Of a stretch of 10,294 nucleotides of DNA, positions 7,315 to 10,294 are shown one piece after another. The stretch is from Planctomycetota bacterium (GTDB taxonomy: Bacteria; Planctomycetota; UBA8108; UBA1146; JAJFFE01). A program made the position numbers and the translations under genes. The stretch covers positions 1 through 10,294 of the forward strand of contig JAGQRC010000068.1 of assembly GCA_020425835.1 (NCBI GenBank). Direction: 5' to 3'. The notes beneath the pieces are model-generated. The model saw only the letters and a program-made list of their open reading frames with translations, searched no databases and was not told the DNA's origin. Within the stretch, counting starts at the first letter, position 1. Each line of letters opens with the position of its first letter.

Positions 7315-10294
7315 ATGGCCATGATGCGACAGTTGAAGTGGCGACCCACGGTCGCCCACGGGATCGTTCTGTTCCTGGGTCTGGTCCTGTCGACGTCGAC
7401 CCAGGCACAGGTCGTGATCAACGAGATCCTCGCCGACCCGGATGCCGCACTGGGTGACGCGAACGGCGATGGGACGAGCAGCACGACGCAAGACGAGTTC
7501 GTCGAGATCTACAACAGCTCCGGAGCCGCGCTCGATGTATCCGGCTGGGAGCTCCATGACGCTGTCGCCGTGCGACACGTCTTCCCCGCAGGAACGACGA
7601 TCCCCGCCGACTGCGGTGTCGTCGTCTTCGCGGGCGGGACCCCCACCGGCACCTTCGGCGATGCTCTGGTCCAGGTCGCGTCGACCGGCTCGCTCGGGCT
7701 CAACAACGGCGGCGACACCGTCAGCATCTTCGACGCGGGACTCACCCTGGTCACGGAGGTGATCTACGGCGCCGAGGGTGGCAACAACCAGTCGATCACC
7801 CGCAGCCCCGACGTCACCGGAACGTTCGTCGAGCACTCCACCGTCGGCACCGGCGCGCTCTTCTCGCCCGGCACCTTCCTCGACGGCACCCGCTTCCCCG
7901 GCTGTGGCGTGGTCGTCCTCCCCAACGTGGTGATCAACGAGATCCTCGCCGATCCCGACGCTGCGCTCGGCGATGCCAACGGCGACGGCACGGTCAGCAC
8001 CACCGATGATGAGTTCGTCGAGATCTTCAACGCGTCGGGAGCCGATCTCGACGTCGGCAGCTGGGAGCTCCACGACCTGACCGGCGTGCGGCACGTCTTC
8101 CCATCCGGAACCCTGATCGCGGCCGACTGCTCGGTCGTCATCTTCGCCGGTGGGGCGCCTACCGGCACTTTCGGAGACGCGCTCGTCCAGGTCGCGTCGA
8201 CCGGGGCGCTCGGCCTCAACAACGGTGGCGACACCGTCCGCCTCTTCGACGCGTCGGCCAACCTGATCGCCGAAGTGGTCTACGGCGCCGAGGGTGGCAA
8301 CAACCAGTCGATCACCCGCAGCCCCGACGTGACCGGTACCTTCGTCGAGCATTCCACCGTCGGCACCGGTGCACTCTTCTCCCCGGGCACTCAGCTCGAC
8401 GGTGTGAGCTTCGCGGGCTGCCAAGGCGTCGTCATCACGCCGAACGTGATCATCAACGAGTTCCTCGCCGATCCCGATGCCGCCACCGGCGACGCCAATG
8501 GTGACGGAGTGGTCGACACCTCCGCGGATGAGTTCGTCGAGCTCGTCAACGACTCCGGTGCCGATCTCGACGTCGGGGGCTGGGAGCTCCACGACCTCAC
8601 CGGCGTGCGGCACGTCTTCCCGGCCGGTACCGTGATCGCCGCCGACTGTGCCATCGTCGTCTTCGGAGGAGGAACCCCCACCGGGATCTTCGGTGGAGCG
8701 GAAGCGCAAGTCGCCTCCACCGGGTCCCTCGGCCTCAACAACGGTGGAGACACGATCAGCCTCTTCGACGCGACTCTGACGCTGGTGGCGGAGGTCGTCT
8801 ACGGCGCCGAGGCGGGAGACAACCAGTCGATCACCCTCGACCCTGACCTCACCGGTGTCTACACGCCCCACACGCTCGCGACGACCAGCGGAGGCACGGC
8901 GTTCTCGCCGGGCACGTTGGCCGACGGATCGAACTTCACCGGCTGCACTCCTCCGCAATGCGTCGCGCCGAACGTCACCGGCATCGTGTCGGACTGCGAG
9001 ACCGGCGACATCACGCTCATGTGGGACAACGGGTCGACCTACAGCCAACTGATCGTCGTCCGTGACGGCACCGACCTCGCGACCCTGTCGGGCACCGACA
9101 CCAGCTACATCGACTCCGGTGTCGCGCCGGGGATCTACGAGTACTTGATCGTCGGTGTGTGCGACTTCGGCGGGCAGGAGCTCGCTTCGCTCACGTTCAA
9201 CCAGTGCCCGGATGTGGTGATCAACGAGATCCGGATCGATCAGCCGAACGCCGACGACGATGAGTACTTCGAGCTCGCGGCGGCACCGGGGACATCGCTC
9301 GACGGGATCACCTACCTGGTGATCGGGGACGGGACCGGAGGAAGCGGTGTCATCGAGTCGGAGGTGGATCTCACCGGCTCGACGGTCGGCGCGAGCGGCC
9401 TCTTCTTCGCGGCGAAGGACGCCGACACCTTCGGCGCGGTCGCCGATCTCGTGACGACCTTCAACTTCGAGAACGGCGACAATGTCACGCACCTCCTGGT
9501 GACCGGGTACGTCGGCGCGTCCGGCCTCGACCTCGACACCGACGACGACGGGGTGCTCGACATCCTGCCGTGGGCGACCATCGTCGACCTGATCGCATTG
9601 ATCGAAGAGGACAACCCGCCCACGGCGACCGAGTTCCACTACGGCCCGCCGGTGGTCGGACCCGACGACGCCTTCGTGCCGGGTCACGCCAAGCGCTGTC
9701 CGGACGTCACCGGCGATTTCGTCGTCGGCGCGTTCGATCCGGTCGGCGGCAGTGACACACCGGGGGCCCCGAACGCCTGCTGCGATCCGGTGATCGTCAC
9801 CGAGGTCACGGCCGACGTGACGAGCGGCAACGCGCCGCTGACGGTGACGTTCGGCGCGACGGTCGCGGGAACCGATCCGATCGTCTTCTCGTGGGACTTC
9901 GACGGTGACACCATCGAGGACTCGAGCGATCCCGCGCCGAGCTTCGAGTTCACCGCCGCCGGGGTCTACGATGTGGTGCTCTCCGCGAGCAATGACTGTG
10001 GCACCGCGACGGGCACGATCCAGATCACCGTCTGCGAACCGCTGTCGGTCGGCTTCGACGCATCCCCCACCTTCGGCGTCGCCCCGCTCTGCGTCGACTT
10101 CTCGGATCAGACGACCGGAGACATCGCCGGCTACACCTGGGACTTCGGCAACGGGACGCAATCGAACGATGCGAACCCGACGGGGATCCAGTACGGCGCC
10201 GGAACGTACGACGTCACGCTGACCGTCGATGGCAGCTGCGGTCGCGTCGAGATGCTCACCCAGTCGGCGCTGATCACGGCGATCGCCGTCGGGT
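7315..10294 (+). CDS. Large secreted multidomain protein: LTD x3, Fn3-like, LTD-like, PKD x2 (3' end outside window)
   Basis: The frame is open for 993 codons from 7315 to the right edge, so the gene is partial. GAGGAA lies five bases before the ATG at 7315; ATGs at 7321 and 7324 are alternatives. Residues 1-31 are a signal peptide (hydrophobic IVLFLGLVLS, cleavage after TQA). Three tandem lamin-tail domains start at residues 33, 205 and 378, each opening with VINE(I/F)LADPDAA and carrying DEFVE, SGWELHD or GSWELHD, and HVFPAGT-like motifs plus LNNGGDT. Each contains a D-x-N-x-D-G stretch that may bind calcium. Residues about 546-631 look Fn3-like. A divergent fourth LTD-like domain begins at 634 (VVINEI) and contains the acidic stretch DLDTDDDGVLD. 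Two PKD domains follow, marked by WDFDGD (near 864) and WDFGNG (near 942) with YDV(V/T)L strands. LTD and PKD domains occur in exported nucleases and adhesive surface proteins; no catalytic domain is visible here, so one may lie in the missing part. Paired cysteines suggest disulfides. Adhesion or surface structure is an inference. Confidence 0.9.
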   Translation, partial: MAMMRQLKWRPTVAHGIVLFLGLVLSTSTQAQVVINEILADPDAALGDANGDGTSSTTQDEFVEIYNSSGAALDVSGWELHDAVAVRHVFPAGTTIPADCGVVVFAGGTPTGTFGDALVQVASTGSLGLNNGGDTVSIFDAGLTLVTEVIYGAEGGNNQSITRSPDVTGTFVEHSTVGTGALFSPGTFLDGTRFPGCGVVVLPNVVINEILADPDAALGDANGDGTVSTTDDEFVEIFNASGADLDVGSWELHDLTGVRHVFPSGTLIAADCSVVIFAGGAPTGTFGDALVQVASTGALGLNNGGDTVRLFDASANLIAEVVYGAEGGNNQSITRSPDVTGTFVEHSTVGTGALFSPGTQLDGVSFAGCQGVVITPNVIINEFLADPDAATGDANGDGVVDTSADEFVELVNDSGADLDVGGWELHDLTGVRHVFPAGTVIAADCAIVVFGGGTPTGIFGGAEAQVASTGSLGLNNGGDTISLFDATLTLVAEVVYGAEAGDNQSITLDPDLTGVYTPHTLATTSGGTAFSPGTLADGSNFTGCTPPQCVAPNVTGIVSDCETGDITLMWDNGSTYSQLIVVRDGTDLATLSGTDTSYIDSGVAPGIYEYLIVGVCDFGGQELASLTFNQCPDVVINEIRIDQPNADDDEYFELAAAPGTSLDGITYLVIGDGTGGSGVIESEVDLTGSTVGASGLFFAAKDADTFGAVADLVTTFNFENGDNVTHLLVTGYVGASGLDLDTDDDGVLDILPWATIVDLIALIEEDNPPTATEFHYGPPVVGPDDAFVPGHAKRCPDVTGDFVVGAFDPVGGSDTPGAPNACCDPVIVTEVTADVTSGNAPLTVTFGATVAGTDPIVFSWDFDGDTIEDSSDPAPSFEFTAAGVYDVVLSASNDCGTATGTIQITVCEPLSVGFDASPTFGVAPLCVDFSDQTTGDIAGYTWDFGNGTQSNDANPTGIQYGAGTYDVTLTVDGSCGRVEMLTQSALITAIAVG
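7411..8946 (+). repeat. Three tandem LTD-coding repeats of 516-519 bp
   Basis: Units begin at 7411, 7927 and 8446, each at a VINE codon string, with spacings of 516 and 519 bp. Units 1 and 2 share a 52-base perfect match (7763-7814 and 8279-8330) and near identity around it, including GTFVEHSTVGTGALFSPGT in both. Unit 3 is more diverged, especially at its end (LDPDLTGVYTPH). The pattern suggests units 1 and 2 duplicated or converted most recently. Confidence 0.9.

Noticed and set aside
7213..10161. A 982-codon open frame on the minus strand
   Set aside because: It is antisense to the LTD/PKD protein, rich in Asp, Arg, Gly and Val, with no family motifs. It arises from the G/C-ending codons of the real gene.

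Overview
The window is GC-rich, with strong G/C preference at third codon positions. It encodes several exported proteins of a style common in Planctomycetota: a secreted protein ending in paired dockerin-like/EF-hand repeats, and a very large secreted protein with lamin-tail (LTD) and PKD domains. A planctomycete or a similar deep-branching environmental bacterium is the best guess. This rests on protein style only; there is no rRNA gene or phylogenetic marker here.

Layout. Positions 1-486 hold no gene I can support. At 487-1968 (+) lies a TlpA/ResA-type thioredoxin-fold protein whose frame is interrupted by one in-frame TGA (1660-1662). That TGA falls exactly where the first cysteine of the catalytic CxxC should be (FWGYA-U-PSC). 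A perfect GC hairpin with a G-starting loop sits at the distance expected of a bacterial SECIS element. I read it as one selenocysteine-containing oxidoreductase (Sec392), not as two genes; this is the main discovery of the window. At 2153-3322 (+) follows an exported propeller-like protein with two dockerin-like EF-hand repeats, then a strong intrinsic terminator (3380-3414).

The minus strand then carries a DNA-repair block, transcribed from right to left: Ku (6722-5874), a stand-alone LigD-type ATP-dependent DNA ligase (5861-4961) 12 bp after it, and a BRCT + MerR-type HTH + TPR protein (4745-3486). Ku and the ligase form a bacterial non-homologous end-joining pair. The ligase frame is broken by a small indel near 5798, just before the catalytic KWDG lysine, so it is either a recent pseudogene or a sequence error. 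The BRCT/MerR/TPR protein has an unusual domain combination and may be functionally linked to the repair genes.

A gap of about 590 bp separates the divergently transcribed Ku gene from a large secreted protein (7315 to beyond the right edge). That protein has a signal peptide, three tandem LTD repeats of about 172 residues, an Fn3-like segment, a fourth LTD-like domain and two PKD domains. Long stretches of DNA identity between the first two repeats point to recent tandem duplication or gene conversion.
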